Shown here in pieces: positions 25,233 through 33,416 of a stretch of DNA of 64,000 bases (its first letter is position 1; every line of letters starts with the position of its first letter). The stretch spans positions 62,001-126,000 of the forward strand of contig NZ_JAKGSG010000020.1 of assembly GCF_021568775.1 (NCBI RefSeq). The letters run 5' to 3'. The position numbers were made by a program, and so were the translations under genes. The DNA comes from Antribacter soli. Lineage in GTDB: Bacteria; Actinomycetota; Actinomycetes; Actinomycetales; Cellulomonadaceae. The notes under the pieces are model-generated. The model was given only the letters and a program-made list of their open reading frames with translations, did not search any database and had not been told where the DNA came from.

Positions 25233-25514
25233 ATGTCTGACGAGATCCGGGTCAAGCAGAGCGCGCAGCTGCGCATCGGTTCCACGCGGGTGGGAGTGAT
25301 GATCGCCGGTCTGCGCGACGGCGTCCCCACCGCACGGCTCCTGGTCAGGTCCGACGACGGCCGCCGCGCGCGGGTCGACGTCGAGGCCGGCGGAACGGTG
25401 GACCTCTTCGACGAGGGCGAGCTCGAGCTCGTCGCCGTCGAAGGTGGCACCGTGCGGGGCGAGCGGAGCGCGGTGGTAGTGCGCCAGACGGTCGTCGGGA
25501 AGACGGTTCGATAG
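25233..25514 (+). CDS. Small beta-rich protein downstream of WXG100 protease, possible immunity or inhibitor
   Basis: 93 residues from ATG 25233, selected because AGGAGG (25221-25226) is correctly spaced from it and not from the ATG at 25212. It starts 27 bp after the protease stop and is probably cotranscribed. The sequence is mostly beta-strand (SAQLRIGSTRVGVMIAGL, ARLLVRSDDGRRARVDVE), without signal peptide or membrane helix. No family recognised. Its position after a candidate toxin suggests an immunity protein or chaperone; this is inference. Confidence 0.6.
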   Translation: MSDEIRVKQSAQLRIGSTRVGVMIAGLRDGVPTARLLVRSDDGRRARVDVEAGGTVDLFDEGELELVAVEGGTVRGERSAVVVRQTVVGKTVR

Positions 25515-25543
25515 CTGCCGGCGGCCCGCCGACCCGGCAGCAT

Positions 25544-25557
25544 GGGGGCTCTCCCCC
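25544..25557. promoter_or_regulatory. Diverged copy of the upstream palindrome
   Basis: GGGGGctctCCCCC keeps paired arms although the bases differ from the copy at 24013-24026. The following CTGACCTGC...TACGGTCG segment is also shared by both upstream regions. Confidence 0.45.
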
Positions 25558-25614
25558 TTGGTGACGCCCCTGACCTGCGTATACGGTCGGCGCGGACGGG
25601 ATGGGAGCACAAGC

Positions 25615-26011
25615 ATGTCCGGGATGTATGGCGCCGACGTGGCGCAGCTCAGGGCACTCGGCGAGACCATGGCGCGAGGCGCCGAGACGCTCGAGTCGAT
25701 GCTCGGACAGGTGGGCCCGCCGAGCCTCTCGTCCATCCAGGACCAGATCGACTCGGGCAAGCCCGTCGTGGCGTCGACGAAGACCACCGGCGACGACGGA
25801 TGGAAGGCCGACGACGACGTCGTGGCCAACCACACCTACATCGTCGACAGCGTCTCGGCCGACGGGGAGAAGATCACGCTCATCAACCCGTGGGGCCCCG
25901 ACGGGGGCACCGGCAGGGACGGAGAACACAAGCCGGGCCACGATCACGCTGACGGCCGACGAGTTCTACAAGAACTTCGGCTCCGTGACGACCGGGTCGT
26001 CGACTCGCTGA
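25615..26011 (+). pseudogene. Truncated, frameshifted copy of WXG100 protease gene
   Basis: The first 33 codons (MSGMYGADVA to GQVG) are nearly identical to the gene at 24084. They then jump directly to the C-terminal 100 codons (PPSLSSIQDQIDSGKPVVAS), so the rest of the WXG module, the linker and the catalytic cysteine are deleted. His and Asn regions (ANHTYIVD, LINPWG) remain. After KPG, a one-base insertion (GGCC where the parent has GGC) shifts the frame; the original frame continues as TITLTADEFYKNFGSVTTG and ends at 26011. If translated it would run to 26040 with an unrelated tail. Not a functional protease. Confidence 0.88.
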
Positions 26012-26207
26012 CGCACCGCGTGGCTGGCTCTCCGGGATAGGCTCAAGGCCTCCTCGTGAAATCGATTCGATAGGTGTCGGCGGCCCGGGGATACTGTCCA
26101 CGGGCCGGCCTCCGACGGCGCAGCCGCCCGCCTCCGGGTGTCGATCGCGTGCCGCGCCGTTCGTCGTCCGGACGCCAGACCGAGCGACTCACCGACGGAG
26201 GCCCCGC

Positions 26208-27422
26208 ATGACAACGTTGACCGACCAGGCCCGCCCGCCCGCCCCGGCGGAGCCGTCGCCGGCCGACCGGCGCCGCGCCCTGGTGGCCCTCGTCGCGCTG
26301 TCGGTGTCCGCGTTCACCTTCGTGACCGCCGAGAACCTGCCTGGCGGGCTGCTCACGCTCATCGCGCCGGACCTCGGTCGCACGACGTCCGAGATCGGGC
26401 TCCTGGTCACCGGGTACGCGGCCGTCGTCGTGGCCGCCTCCGTGCCGCTCGCCCGGCTCACCCGCTCCATCCCGCGCCGGACCGTCCTGGCGGCCACCAC
26501 CGCGGTCTGCACCGTGGGCACGCTGTGGTCCGCGCTCGCCGTCGGCTACTGGGACCAGATGGCCGCCCGCCTGGTCACCGCCCTCGGCCAGGCGCTGTTC
26601 TGGGCCGTGGTGATCCCTGCCGCCGCGGCGCTGTTCACACCAGAGGTCCGCGGCAAGATGATCGCGCGCCTCACGATCGGCAACTCGCTGGGCCCGGTGC
26701 TCGGCGTCCCGTTCGGCACGTGGCTCGGTCAGCAGGCCGGCTGGCGCGTCTCGTTCCTCGCGATGTCCGCCGTCAGCCTGGCGGCGTGCCTCGCCGTCGT
26801 GGCGTTCATGCCGCGGGCCGAGGGGACGGCCAGCGACACGTCGCGCGGCTCGCACCCCAGCATGCGCCGCTTCGTCGTGCTGATGGTGGTCACGGCGCTG
26901 CTGGTCACGGGCTCGTTCGGGATGATCACGTTCGTCACCCAGTTCCTGCTCGACGTCAGCGGCTTCGCCGACGGCTACCTGGGCCCGCTGCTCCTCGGCC
27001 AGGGCCTGGCCGGCGTCGCCGCCACGCTCGTCGTCGGGCAGCTCCTCGACCGGCGGCCCTGGTCCGCGCTCGCCGTCGCCCTCGGGGCCTTGATCCTGGC
27101 GCTCCTCGTCCTGTGGGCGCTCGGCCAGGTCCCTGGCGTCGCCGTGGCCGGCCTGGCCCTGTTCGGCTTCGCGTTCAGCGCGATCCCGCCCGCGATCTCG
27201 CACCTCACGCTGCAGGTCGCGCCCGGCGCGACCGAGATGGCGACCGCGACGTCGAGCTCCGTCTTCAACGTCGGCATCGCGTGCGGCTCCGCGCTCGGCG
27301 CCGGCGTGGTCGCAGGGATCGGGGTCCAGGCGGTGCCGGTCGTGGGATCGGCGTTCGTGCTGCTGGCCCTCGCGGTCCTCGCCTGGGACCTGCGCGCGGC
27401 GCGCAGCGACGCTCGGGCCTGA
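26208..27422 (+). CDS. MFS transporter, DHA1-type efflux
   Basis: 404 residues with 12 predicted helices; GGAGG lies about 8 bp before the ATG. FTFVTAENLPGGLLTLIAPDLG and the motif-A-like loop LARLTRSIPRRTVLAATTAV place it with sugar/drug efflux permeases of the AraJ/CmlR kind. Motif C-like IGNSLGPVLGVPFGTWLG is present. Substrate unknown. It stands alone, with no regulator next to it. Confidence 0.85.
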   Translation: MTTLTDQARPPAPAEPSPADRRRALVALVALSVSAFTFVTAENLPGGLLTLIAPDLGRTTSEIGLLVTGYAAVVVAASVPLARLTRSIPRRTVLAATTAVCTVGTLWSALAVGYWDQMAARLVTALGQALFWAVVIPAAAALFTPEVRGKMIARLTIGNSLGPVLGVPFGTWLGQQAGWRVSFLAMSAVSLAACLAVVAFMPRAEGTASDTSRGSHPSMRRFVVLMVVTALLVTGSFGMITFVTQFLLDVSGFADGYLGPLLLGQGLAGVAATLVVGQLLDRRPWSALAVALGALILALLVLWALGQVPGVAVAGLALFGFAFSAIPPAISHLTLQVAPGATEMATATSSSVFNVGIACGSALGAGVVAGIGVQAVPVVGSAFVLLALAVLAWDLRAARSDARA

Positions 27423-27563
27423 GGGCTTTGCCCCGAAACGTCGAGTTTGGCGCCACGTCACCGGCCGTTCACCCACGGGCGGGTGGACGGGCCTACGGTG
27501 TCCTCGCACCAAGCCTGTTGTCCACAGTGATGTCCGCAGAGCTGTCCACGCCGAGGAGCACCC

Positions 27564-28847
27564 ATGCCCCGCACCGCAGTCCTCCGCACCACCGGTCTGG
27601 TCCTCGCCGCCGCCCTCCTCGGCGGTGGAACGGCCGCCGCGAGCACGCCCGTCACCGCCGGGGACGCCGACCCGGCCGGGCTGTCCGACGCCGGCAGGTC
27701 GCCCTCCACGTCCGGCTCGTCCCGCGGGTCGCTCCGGGTCGCGACATACAACCTGTCCCTGAACCGCGCGGCCGCCGGGCAGCTCGTGGCCGACCTGTCG
27801 ACCGGCACGAACGCCCAGGCACGCACCGTCGCCCAGGTGATCCAGCGGGCCCGGCCTGACGTCGTGCTCCTGAACGAGTTCGACTACGTCGAGGGCGGCG
27901 TCGCGGCCGACCTCTTCCGGACCAACTACCTCGAGGTGTCCCAGGACGGCGCCGCCCCGGTCGAGTACCCGTACGCGTTCGTCGCGCCGTCGAACACTGG
28001 CATCCCGAGCGGCTTCGACCTGAACAACAACGGGACCGTGGGCGGCGGAGACGACGCGTTCGGCTTCGGCGTCTTCCCAGGCCAGTACGGGATGGTCGTG
28101 CTGTCCCGGTACCCGATCGAGCTCGACGACGCGCGCACGTTCCAGCACCTCCTGTGGAAGGACCTGCCGGGAGCGGTGCTGCCGGACGACGCCGCCACCC
28201 CCGCGCCTGCCGACTGGTACTCGGCCGAGGAGCTCGCCGTCCTGCCGCTCTCCTCGAAGTCGCACTGGGACGTGCCCGTCCGGGTCGGCCGCGAGACGGT
28301 CCACATCCTGGCCGCGCACCCGACCCCGCCGACGTTCGACGGCGCGGAGGACCGCAACGGTCGCCGCAACCATGACGAGATCCGGTTCTGGGCGGACTAC
28401 GTGACGCCGGGCCGCTCCGGCTACGTGTACGACGACGAGGGCGGGCGCGGCGGGCTGAAGCCGGGCGAGAGCTTCGTGATCGTCGGCGACTACAACGCCG
28501 ACCCGCTCGACGGCGACTCGTACGACGGCGCGATCCACCAGCTCCTCGACAGCCGCCGGCTCCGCGACCCGCTGCCGACGTCGGACGGCGCGGTCGAGGC
28601 GAGCGCGCTCCAGGGCGGCGCCAACCTGACCCACGCCGGCGACCCCGTGTACGACACGGCCGACTTCGCCGACACGGCGCCGGGCAACCTGCGTGCCGAC
28701 TACGTGCTGCCGTCGCGCGACCTGCGGGTCATTGGTGCGGGCGTGTTCTGGCCGGTCGCGGCCGACCCGCTGTCCCGCCTGACCGGCGTCTTCCCGTTCC
28801 CGTCGAGCGACCACCGGCTCGTGTGGGCGGACATCCTCGCGAAGTAG
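27564..28847 (+). CDS. Secreted endonuclease/exonuclease/phosphatase family protein
   Basis: 427 residues. Signal peptide about 1-27, a Ser/Gly-rich spacer, then an EEP fold: VATYNLSLNR, VVLLNEFDYV (metal-binding Asn/Glu), HILAAHPTPPTFDG, FVIVGDYNADP and the terminal SSDHRLVWAD. The catalytic Asp-His pairs are all visible. Such exported EEP proteins act as DNases or phosphodiesterases, often under phosphate limitation; the substrate is not determined. The last codons lie within the left arm of a 93-bp inverted repeat. Confidence 0.85.
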   Translation: MPRTAVLRTTGLVLAAALLGGGTAAASTPVTAGDADPAGLSDAGRSPSTSGSSRGSLRVATYNLSLNRAAAGQLVADLSTGTNAQARTVAQVIQRARPDVVLLNEFDYVEGGVAADLFRTNYLEVSQDGAAPVEYPYAFVAPSNTGIPSGFDLNNNGTVGGGDDAFGFGVFPGQYGMVVLSRYPIELDDARTFQHLLWKDLPGAVLPDDAATPAPADWYSAEELAVLPLSSKSHWDVPVRVGRETVHILAAHPTPPTFDGAEDRNGRRNHDEIRFWADYVTPGRSGYVYDDEGGRGGLKPGESFVIVGDYNADPLDGDSYDGAIHQLLDSRRLRDPLPTSDGAVEASALQGGANLTHAGDPVYDTADFADTAPGNLRADYVLPSRDLRVIGAGVFWPVAADPLSRLTGVFPFPSSDHRLVWADILAK

Positions 28848-28930
28848 TAATGCCGTCCGACGGACCTACTACCTCGGAATCATCACGATGCCGAGGTAGT
28901 AGGTCCGTCGGACGGCGTTACTACTTCGCG
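28838..28930. terminator. Large inverted repeat between EEP gene and livF
   Basis: Arms 28838-28877 and 28891-28930 match at 39 of 40 positions around a 13-nt loop (aatcatcacgatg). The left arm includes the last codons of the EEP gene (CGCGAAGTAG), mirrored in the right arm although that is noncoding. GTCCGACGGAC inside each arm is itself an 11-bp palindrome. It should act as a very stable bidirectional terminator. Confidence 0.9.
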
Positions 28931-28943
28931 GGAAGCCTGGGGA

Positions 28944-29762
28944 TCAGCCCGCCTTCTCGACGTCCTCCGCCAGCGTGCCCAGGTACAGCGAGATCACCTT
29001 CGGGTCGGCCTGCAGCTCGCGGCCCGTGCCCGTGTACGCGTCCTTGCCCTGGTCGAGGACGTAGCCGCGGTCGCAGATCTGCAGGCAGCGCCGGGCGTTC
29101 TGCTCGACCATGATCACCGACACGCCCGCCTTGTTGATCATGCGGGTGCGCAGGAACGTCTCGTCCTGGCGCACCGGCGACAGGCCGGCGGACGGCTCGT
29201 CGAGCAGCAGCACCGACGGGTTCATCATGAGCGCGCGCGCCATGGCGACCATCTGCCGCTCGCCGCCCGACATCGCGCCGGCCCGCTGGGCGCGGCGGTC
29301 CCCGAGGGTCGGGAACAGGTCGGTGATGAACGAGAACCGCTCCTCGAACGTCTTGGGCCGCAGGAACACGCCCATCCGCATGTTCTCCTCGACGGTGAGC
29401 GAGGGGAACACGTTGTTCGTCTGCGGTACGAAGCCGACTCCGCGGGCCACGAGGGCGTTCGCCTTCATGCCCGTGATGTCGTCGCCGTTCAGCGTGACGG
29501 AGCCGGACCGGACGTGCACGAGACCGAACAGGGCCTTGAGCAGCGTGGACTTGCCGGCACCGTTGGGGCCGATGATGCCCACGAGCTCGCCCTTGCCGAC
29601 CTGGATGGAGCACCCGTTGAGGATGTTCACGCCGGGCAGGTAGCCGGCCACGACGTCCTTCGCCTCGAGCAGCAGCTCACGGCCGCTCGTGGCAGACGAC
29701 GTCGCGGTCGCCTCGGGTGCGTCGGTCGCCGTGTCCGGCGCCCCGGTCGTGACGTCGCTCAT
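28944..29762 (-). CDS. livF: Branched-chain amino acid ABC transporter ATPase LivF
   Basis: 272 residues from ATG 29762. Walker A GPNGAGKST, signature MSGGERQMVAMARAL (MSGGE where LSGGQ is usual) and Walker B VLLLDEPSAGL are intact. It energises uptake of branched-chain or related amino acids. An extra 27-residue Thr/Ala-rich N terminus precedes the usual LivF start. Its ATG overlaps the livG stop (ATGA), so the pair is translationally coupled. Last gene of livH-livM-livG-livF. Confidence 0.93.
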   Translation of the reverse strand: MSDVTTGAPDTATDAPEATATSSATSGRELLLEAKDVVAGYLPGVNILNGCSIQVGKGELVGIIGPNGAGKSTLLKALFGLVHVRSGSVTLNGDDITGMKANALVARGVGFVPQTNNVFPSLTVEENMRMGVFLRPKTFEERFSFITDLFPTLGDRRAQRAGAMSGGERQMVAMARALMMNPSVLLLDEPSAGLSPVRQDETFLRTRMINKAGVSVIMVEQNARRCLQICDRGYVLDQGKDAYTGTGRELQADPKVISLYLGTLAEDVEKAG

Positions 29763-30733
29763 CGCTTCTCCTCCTCGGCCTCGAGCCGTGCGAGCACCGC
29801 GGGGTCGAGCAGCGCGTCGTCCCCGAGGTCGGTGTCGTGGTGCGCGCCGAGGTAGGCGTCCACCACGGCCTGGTCCTGCATCACGCTGTGGGGCGGGCCT
29901 TCGGCCACGACCCGGCCCTCGGCCATGACGACCACCCAGTCGGAGATGTGGCGCACGGCGTGCATGTCGTGCTCGACGAACAGCACGGTCATGCCCTCGT
30001 CCCGCAGGGCCTGGATGTGCCCGAGGAGCGACTGCACCAGGGCCGGGTTCACGCCGGCCATGGGCTCGTCGAGCATGATCATCGTCGGATCCGTCATGAG
30101 GGCGCGCGCCATCTCGAGGAGCTTGCGCTGGCCGCCCGAGAGCGAGCCGGCGAAGTCGTCCTTCTTGGTGTCGAGCTTGAAGCGCGCCAGGATCTCCAGC
30201 GCCTTCTCCGTGTTCTCCCGCTCCGCCCTGGCCCACAGCGGCTTCACGAGCGAGCCGAACAGGTTCTCCCCCGGGTTGCCGCGCGCGGCGAGGAGCATGT
30301 TGTCCAGCACGGTGAGGCGGGAGAGCGCCTTCGTGAGCTGGAACGTGCGCACCATGCCGGACTTCGCGACCTTGGCGGCCGCCATGCCTGCGATCGGCTT
30401 GCCGTCGAACATCCAATGGCCGTGGTTGGGCTTGTCGAAGCCGGTCAGCAGGTTGAAGAACGTCGTCTTGCCGGCGCCGTTGGGTCCGATCAGCGCGGTG
30501 ATGGCGCCGCGCTGGACCTCCAGGTGCTCGACGTCGACGGCGGTCATGCCGCCGAACCGGCGCTGCACGCCGTCGGCCACGAGGATCGTGTCGGGCTTGC
30601 TGACGCCGACGCGCGGCTCGACGCTCGCCAGGGTGCGGGCCACCGTGTCGGTCGCCGGGTCGATCGCGTGCACCGCGGGCGCGGCCTCGGCGACCGCGAC
30701 GTCCTCCGGGGTCACCGTCGTGTCATCGGACAT
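29759..30733 (-). CDS. livG: Branched-chain amino acid ABC transporter ATPase LivG
   Basis: 324 residues, longer than the usual 250-260 because of a roughly 48-residue acidic N-terminal extension and a short acidic tail. Walker A GPNGAGKTT, signature LSGGQRKLLEMARAL and Walker B MIMLDEPMAGV are complete; VEHDMHAVRHISD is the H-loop region. Partner of LivF. It overlaps livM by 11 bp and livF by 4 bp. Confidence 0.93.
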   Translation of the reverse strand: MSDDTTVTPEDVAVAEAAPAVHAIDPATDTVARTLASVEPRVGVSKPDTILVADGVQRRFGGMTAVDVEHLEVQRGAITALIGPNGAGKTTFFNLLTGFDKPNHGHWMFDGKPIAGMAAAKVAKSGMVRTFQLTKALSRLTVLDNMLLAARGNPGENLFGSLVKPLWARAERENTEKALEILARFKLDTKKDDFAGSLSGGQRKLLEMARALMTDPTMIMLDEPMAGVNPALVQSLLGHIQALRDEGMTVLFVEHDMHAVRHISDWVVVMAEGRVVAEGPPHSVMQDQAVVDAYLGAHHDTDLGDDALLDPAVLARLEAEEEKR

Positions 30734-31709
30734 TGAACGCCAGCTCCCTCTTGTTCCCCAGGATTCCTTGTGGCCGGAAGATCACCAGGATCATGAGCGT
30801 CACTCCCACGAGCAGACCGCCGAACTGCTCGACGAACGTGCTCGACACGACACCCTCGAGGCCGGTGCGCATGCCCGCACGGAGCAGCATGTAGACCGCG
30901 AAGAACAGCATCGAGCCGAGGACCGGGCCGAACAGGGTCGCGGCACCGCCGAGCAGCATGACCGTCCACACGAAGAACGTGACGGTTCGGCCCAGGCCGT
31001 CCGGGGCGATGGAGCGTGGTAGCACGAACACCAGGCCTGCGAGCGCGCCGAGCACGCCACCCAGGACCAGCGCCTGCATCTTGTAGGAGAAGACACTCTT
31101 GCCCAGCGCGCGCACCGCGTCCTCGTCCTCACGGATGCCCCGCAGGACTCGACCCCACGGGCTGCGCGTGATCAGCCAGACGAAGAGCACGGCGACGAGT
31201 ACGAGGCCCCAGGCGAACAGGCGGGTCCACCACGAGTCGGAGCCCGTGTTGATGTACTCGAGCGGTCCGAGCGCCATCCGCCCGTCAGGCAGCGGCGACA
31301 GTGCCTGGAACGTCTCCTTGAACTGGTTGCCCTTGAGGCCGGAGGCACCACCGGTCCACTCCTGGAACACGGTGGAGCGGCCGAGCATGCGGATGATCTC
31401 CGCGGCCGAGATGGTCACGATCGCGAGATAGTCGCCCCGGAGCGTCAGCGTCGGCAGGCCCAGGATCAGGGCGAACAGCGCGCCCGCGGCCATCGCGATC
31501 AGGAAGGCCAGCCAGAAGGGGGCCCCTGCGATGGTCGCGATGCCGAAGCCGTAGGCCCCGAGCAGCATGAACCCTGCCTGGCCCATGTTCAGCAGGCCCG
31601 TATAGCCGAAGTGCAGGTTGAGGCCGATCGCCGCGAGCGCGTAGGCGGCCGTGGTCGGCGCGATGAGCTCGGCAAGCGCCTGGGTGAGGACTCGAGTCAG
31701 CTCGTCCAT
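30723..31709 (-). CDS. livM: Branched-chain amino acid ABC transporter permease LivM
   Basis: 328 residues from ATG 31709; the ribosome binding site AAAGGAGA precedes it. About nine membrane helices; GLNLHFGYTGLLNMGQAGF and the cytoplasmic EAA-like loop (TRSPWGRVLRGIREDEDAV) are diagnostic of LivM. It contacts the ATPases and forms the membrane channel with LivH, whose stop is 13 bp upstream. Confidence 0.92.
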   Translation of the reverse strand: MDELTRVLTQALAELIAPTTAAYALAAIGLNLHFGYTGLLNMGQAGFMLLGAYGFGIATIAGAPFWLAFLIAMAAGALFALILGLPTLTLRGDYLAIVTISAAEIIRMLGRSTVFQEWTGGASGLKGNQFKETFQALSPLPDGRMALGPLEYINTGSDSWWTRLFAWGLVLVAVLFVWLITRSPWGRVLRGIREDEDAVRALGKSVFSYKMQALVLGGVLGALAGLVFVLPRSIAPDGLGRTVTFFVWTVMLLGGAATLFGPVLGSMLFFAVYMLLRAGMRTGLEGVVSSTFVEQFGGLLVGVTLMILVIFRPQGILGNKRELAFNVR

Positions 31710-31722
31710 GGCGGTTCTCCTT

Positions 31723-33156
31723 TCAGCCGATCCGCTCGCGGCGACCGAGCAGGCCCTGAGGCCTGACCAGCAGCACGAGGATGAGGATGACGAGCGCCGA
31801 CGCGTACCGCAGGTCGCTCGGCATGACGAGGTTGGACAGCTCGACGACGAGGCCGATGATGATCGAGCCGGCGAGGGCACCGAACGCGGTGCCGAGGCCG
31901 CCGAGCGTCACCGCGGCGAACATGAGCAGCAGGAGCTGCAGGCCGAGCGCCCAGTTGAACGAACCGAACGACATGCCGATGAGCATTCCGGCCAGGCCCG
32001 CGAAGCCCGTGGACATGATCCACACGATGCGGATGATCGTGTCGGGGTTGATGCCGGTCGCGGCGGCGAGGGCCGGGTTGTCGGACACCGCACGGGTCGC
32101 ACGGCCGATCCGGGTCCGCGTGAGGAACCAGGCGATGAAGAGGATCACCACGACGGCGACGGCCATCGCCATCCAGGACGCGGTGCTCAGCGTGATCCCG
32201 AGGAGCTTCAGCGGGACCGGGTTCTGCGGCAGGACCCGCACCGAGCGCCCGCCGATCTGGGGCACCATCTGGATCGCGTACTGCATCGCCATCGACAGGC
32301 CGATCGTGACGATCATGAGCTGCATGACCGGCGTCCCGCGCTTGCGCAAGGGCCCCCAGAGCATCTTGTCCTGGAGCCACCCGGTACCCGCGCAGAGCGC
32401 GAGCACGAGCGGGACGGCGAGGACGATCGGCACGTTCCAGACGTTGATCGACAGGAAGCCGAGGACGGCACCGAGCGTGACCTGCTCGCCGTGCGAGAAG
32501 CTCGACATGCCGGTGGTGCCGTAGATGAGGCTGATGCCGACCGACGCGAGAGCCAGCAGGAGGCCGAACCGGATGCCGGAACCGAACTGCTGCCAGAACT
32601 GACCGAACGAGACCCCCTTCGCCGAGACGTCGCCGCCTTCCGCGCCGAGCGGCGCACCGGCGTCGCCCGCCGCGCCGGTCGCCGCCGGGCTGGACGCGTC
32701 GTCGCTCTCGCTGGCCGAAGCGCTCGGCGTGGACGCGGCCCCCACGGCGATCCGGAACGCGGCGCGGGCGGTCGACCCGGACTGGGCCGTGACCTGCCGC
32801 TCGGTCACGTCGGGGCTCATGCCCTCGGGCACCGTCGCCGGGTCGATGGCGACCGTGTAGCCGCCGACGGACGGGACGGCCACCGAGACGGGACCGTCCG
32901 CCGTGGAGGTGACGTCCACCTCGAAGTCGGCACCCGTGATCGTCCCGGAGACCCCGGGGACGAACGCGTTGTCGGCGTCGAGGACGATCATCGCGACGCA
33001 GGCGGTCTGGTCGTCAGGTGTGCAGGGTGGGGCCACGTCGGCGGCCGCCGGGGCCAGGGCGAGCGCCGCGGGGGCGACCAGGGTCGCCAGCGCCGCGGCA
33101 AGTACCGCAAGGAGCCGTCGCCCGGCGGGCGCGCGGGTCGGTCGGTCGGCTGTCAT
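31723..33156 (-). CDS. livH: LivH permease with extra extracytoplasmic N-terminal domain
   Basis: 477 residues; ordinary LivH is about 290. Residues 1-40 look like a signal peptide. Residues 41-140 form a beta-rich, carboxypeptidase-regulatory/Ig-like domain (AMIVLDADNAFVPGVSGTI, VTSTADGPVSVAVPSVGGY) with Cys45 and Cys53 that may pair. Residues 140-180 are a Ser/Ala/Asp/Gly linker. From about 183 the protein is a normal LivH permease (SVGISLIYGTTGMSSFSHGEQ; TRIGRATRAVSDNPALAAATG; LVRPQGLLGRR). The reading frame is open throughout with normal codon use, so the fusion looks real. The outer domain could help capture ligand or dock the binding protein LivK. Confidence 0.9.
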   Translation of the reverse strand: MTADRPTRAPAGRRLLAVLAAALATLVAPAALALAPAAADVAPPCTPDDQTACVAMIVLDADNAFVPGVSGTITGADFEVDVTSTADGPVSVAVPSVGGYTVAIDPATVPEGMSPDVTERQVTAQSGSTARAAFRIAVGAASTPSASASESDDASSPAATGAAGDAGAPLGAEGGDVSAKGVSFGQFWQQFGSGIRFGLLLALASVGISLIYGTTGMSSFSHGEQVTLGAVLGFLSINVWNVPIVLAVPLVLALCAGTGWLQDKMLWGPLRKRGTPVMQLMIVTIGLSMAMQYAIQMVPQIGGRSVRVLPQNPVPLKLLGITLSTASWMAMAVAVVVILFIAWFLTRTRIGRATRAVSDNPALAAATGINPDTIIRIVWIMSTGFAGLAGMLIGMSFGSFNWALGLQLLLLMFAAVTLGGLGTAFGALAGSIIIGLVVELSNLVMPSDLRYASALVILILVLLVRPQGLLGRRERIG

Positions 33157-33416
33157 CGGCCGGGTCCTCCGTCAGGTCAGGGGGCAGGTCCCCGAGGAGT
33201 GCTCGGTGAGCTGCCCGATCTCCCCGGCGATGTAGCGACACTAAACAGGTCGTGTATCGCCGAGGTTTCACAAGCGTGCGGGAAGTGTAGCCGCGCCCCG
33301 TGTCGTGGCCCACGTCCGCCGGTCACATTCCTCCGTCGATGCCAGCCTTTGCCCGGCTATCACCCAGGTCTTCGTGTGCAAAGCGTCACTCCGGGCCTCG
33401 CGCGTACGCTGGCCCG

